64,000 bases of DNA, from contig JADJOR010000002.1 in NCBI GenBank assembly GCA_016713665.1, positions 682,001 to 746,000 on the forward strand, given 5' to 3'. Positions 62,198 through 64,000 of the stretch are shown one piece after another. The notes beneath the pieces were generated by a model. It made no database searches, was not told the DNA's origin, and saw only the letters and a program-made list of their open reading frames with translations. Origin of the DNA: Deltaproteobacteria bacterium. Its GTDB lineage: Bacteria; Myxococcota_A; UBA9160; UBA4427. Made by a program: the position numbers and the translations under genes. Position 1 is the first letter of the stretch; every line of letters begins with the position of its first letter.

Positions 62198-63688
62198 CTA
62201 CCGACCGATGTCGGAGACGACGGCCGGTCTCAGCACGAGGAGGGCATCCTCCCAGAGGATGTGTCCCCGTCGTACGGCCTGATACAGCGAATCGATCCAC
62301 GCCCAGACGAAATGAGCGTGGCTCGGGTACAGCGCGCTCAGCTGCTCGGGCGTGAGCGCCGTCGTCGTGCCGAAGAGGCCGCAGAAGTTGACCGGTCCGG
62401 GGGCGGAGTTCCCGGTTCCCCGGATCGCCGCGATCGGCGCATCGACGTGGGGAGAGCGCACGCCGCCCGTCACGTTGCCGTTGCCGTCGAGCACGATCGG
62501 ATCGTCGATGCCCGGTCCGCCGCTCGGCGGCAACGTTCCGCGCTTGACCCACTCGTCGAGATGGCGAACGGCCGCCTGGAGCACCCAGTGGTGCGGGCCC
62601 GAGTTGACGCCGAAGCTGCAGGCGGGAAGGACGCCGGGGAGGGGCTCCGCGACGGGTGTTCGCATGCTGTCGAAGAGGCGCTGGGATGCGCTGAAGTCGC
62701 GGCCGGTGTCGGCCTGTCCGATCCCGAGGACGTAGATGTCCGCATGCGCAGTCCCGGCGACTTCCCACTGTCGGAACGTCGCCGTATCGGGTTGTCGCGT
62801 CGCGCGGGTGTCGGTCTCGGCCTGGAACACGAAGACGGGAACACCGAGATCCGTCCGGATCCGTGTCGGACCCGGCGTCGCGATCGCGGTCAGCGGCGTC
62901 TGCCGAAGCGCCGATCCGGTCGCCCCGCGGCTGTGGATCAGGAATCCGTCGAAGACGCCGGCGATGGGATGGATCGCATTCACGTAGGTGACCATGCGGG
63001 AGGCGGATTGGGATTCGCCGGCAGCGATCACCCGTCTTGCCGGCCTGCCCCCGAGCAGGAGCGTCGGGTTGTCGAGCACCGCCTCGCCGGCCTGGGAGAA
63101 GATGTCGTAGGAATAGCTGTCCCCCGGATGCACGAGGTTGGCGGCGAGCGGGCCGTAGCGATCCGGCTCTCGAGTCACGGCGGCGGTGACGCCGACGCGC
63201 TGCGCGGTGACGCCGACGTAGATCGCGCCGCGGCGGATCAGCTCGTTATGTGTATACAACCAGTCCGGCATCGAGTCGGACTGATTCGTCACGTTCAACC
63301 ACTCGACGACGACCGTTCCGTTGAAGCGTCGCGGGTTCGTGGGCCGGTAGACCTGGATGCGGGTCGCGTAGGGCTGCTGCGCCACGTCTGCTTCGATCGC
63401 CCAGATGCCGTCGGGGAGAAACGGTGATCCTGCGACCGGTTGATAGGAGCTTGCGTCGCCCGAGATGAAGTACTCGGACGCCTGATAGCCCACGACCGAA
63501 AGGTCGAAGGTCGTGCCGGAGGGGGCCCCCACGCCCGGCAGCCCCACGGCGGGCGTGATGGTCGGGCTCGCCGCTTCGGCATGGAGGACGTGCGAGGCGA
63601 GGCTCGTGCAGACGACGAGGGCGACGACGAGCAGTGCCGACGGCGCAGGTCTGCGCCGAGAAGAAGGATCGAGATTGCGAATGCGCAT
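62198..63688 (-). CDS. Secreted alpha/beta-hydrolase domain protein
   Basis: 496 residues of the large hydrolase type known as alpha/beta-hydrolase domain-containing (PF20091-like, from memory). A signal peptide (about 1-40, ending HAEA) predicts export. The nucleophile elbow is AAGESQSASR. Later segments FGVNSGPHHWVLQAAVRHLDEW and FVFQAETDTR fit the acid and His region. ATG 63688 is preferred over the frame's first ATG at 63766, because it starts the signal peptide. The substrate is unknown, possibly an ester or lactone outside the cytoplasm. Confidence 0.82.
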   Translation of the reverse strand: MRIRNLDPSSRRRPAPSALLVVALVVCTSLASHVLHAEAASPTITPAVGLPGVGAPSGTTFDLSVVGYQASEYFISGDASSYQPVAGSPFLPDGIWAIEADVAQQPYATRIQVYRPTNPRRFNGTVVVEWLNVTNQSDSMPDWLYTHNELIRRGAIYVGVTAQRVGVTAAVTREPDRYGPLAANLVHPGDSYSYDIFSQAGEAVLDNPTLLLGGRPARRVIAAGESQSASRMVTYVNAIHPIAGVFDGFLIHSRGATGSALRQTPLTAIATPGPTRIRTDLGVPVFVFQAETDTRATRQPDTATFRQWEVAGTAHADIYVLGIGQADTGRDFSASQRLFDSMRTPVAEPLPGVLPACSFGVNSGPHHWVLQAAVRHLDEWVKRGTLPPSGGPGIDDPIVLDGNGNVTGGVRSPHVDAPIAAIRGTGNSAPGPVNFCGLFGTTTALTPEQLSALYPSHAHFVWAWIDSLYQAVRRGHILWEDALLVLRPAVVSDIGR

Positions 63689-63887
63689 GAGGACCGCCTT
63701 TCGAAGGGGCCGCGGGCACGTTCCGTTGTTCGGTTCGATCCCGAGGTGACGGCTCATCATGCGCACCGAGCCGAAGCAATGTCAATCGACATCTCGACCG
63801 ACGCGGGGATCACCGCTCGAAGATCGGGCGGGGCCGTGGACGAGGAGGGGATTTCCCGTCGAAGGGATCGCGGAAGGACGGGGCCTT

Positions 63888-64000
63888 CTAAGGCCGCGCG
63901 GCGGCGGCCGCCGCCCGTCCCGCGCGCCGCCCGAAGAAGGTCGCGTCGCCCACCGACATCCCGCTCGCATAACCTTCGCCGCTGCGGGGAGTCCCGCTGC
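63888..64000 (-). CDS. FAD-dependent oxidoreductase, C-terminal fragment cut by window edge
   Basis: Read on the minus strand, the last 36 codons before the TAG at 63888-63890 give SGEGYASGMSVGDATFFGRRAGR followed by an Ala-rich end, allowing for the break after each 20 (SGEGYASGMSVG, DATFFGRRAGR). This is the conserved C-terminal FAD-site motif of the fumarate reductase/ketosteroid dehydrogenase family and parallels the end of the gene at 56445-57917. The gene continues beyond 64000. The 199 bases between it and the hydrolase gene hold no other gene. Confidence 0.8.
   Translation of the reverse strand, partial: SGTPRSGEGYASGMSVGDATFFGRRAGRAAAAAARP

Overview
The window is a high-G+C bacterial chromosome segment of 64 kb. 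It opens inside a 16S rRNA gene and runs through a complete rrn operon tail: tRNA-Ile, tRNA-Ala, 23S, 5S, a terminator and an opposing tRNA-Phe. The rest is densely packed protein genes. The 16S signature, the order hemW-hrcA-grpE-dnaK-dnaJ-lon-thiL, double-membrane lipoproteins, a PilZ protein, a PEP-CTERM-like protein and many lipid or aromatic catabolism families fit a member of the former Deltaproteobacteria (Myxococcota, Desulfobacterota or Binatota type). This placement is an inference from gene content and was not computed.

Layout. 1-5.6 kb: rrn operon with a visible pre-23S processing stalk. 5.7-8.4 kb: divergent cyclophilin lipoprotein and gamma-glutamyltransferase. 8.4-9.1 kb: a 747-base gap between convergent genes with several long GC hairpins, a candidate structured RNA. 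9.1-24.1 kb: housekeeping and proteostasis block (two-domain M16 peptidase, hemW, hrcA, grpE, dnaK, dnaJ, an LpoA-like lipoprotein, lon, thiL). 24.2-28.8 kb: chemotaxis cluster (MCP, CheW, CheY, CheA, CheC-like). 28.8-31.8 kb: nickel-pincer cofactor genes larB and larC plus an esterase. 31.8-35.5 kb: a pseudoreceiver-PilZ protein, a small PEP-CTERM-like secreted protein, and the rRNA methyltransferases rsmJ and rsmE. 35.6-64 kb: lipid and xenobiotic style metabolism (acyltransferase, sulfotransferase, three crotonases, DoxX, VOC proteins, a molybdopterin oxidoreductase, TesB thioesterase, three Amidohydro_2 proteins, zinc dehydrogenases, SDRs, a flavin monooxygenase, FAD reductases, a phosphotransferase and a secreted alpha/beta hydrolase). 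It is interrupted only by ileS and bacterioferritin.

The sensory cluster should couple a membrane receptor through CheW to CheA and CheY, with CheC-like dephosphorylation; no CheR or CheB is present. The chaperone genes form one co-directional run, but no CIRCE operator is visible despite hrcA. The metabolic half looks like several small operons for CoA-thioester and ring-compound turnover; individual substrates cannot be read from the sequence.

Three genes (cheW, cheA, rsmJ) are each broken by an apparent loss of one base in a homopolymer (G4, A7, C5), always in the same direction. The simplest reading is consensus error in the assembly. The cheA site is an A7 run in a Lys-Lys context followed by a GC hairpin, so genuine recoding that separates a P1-only product from full CheA remains possible and testable.
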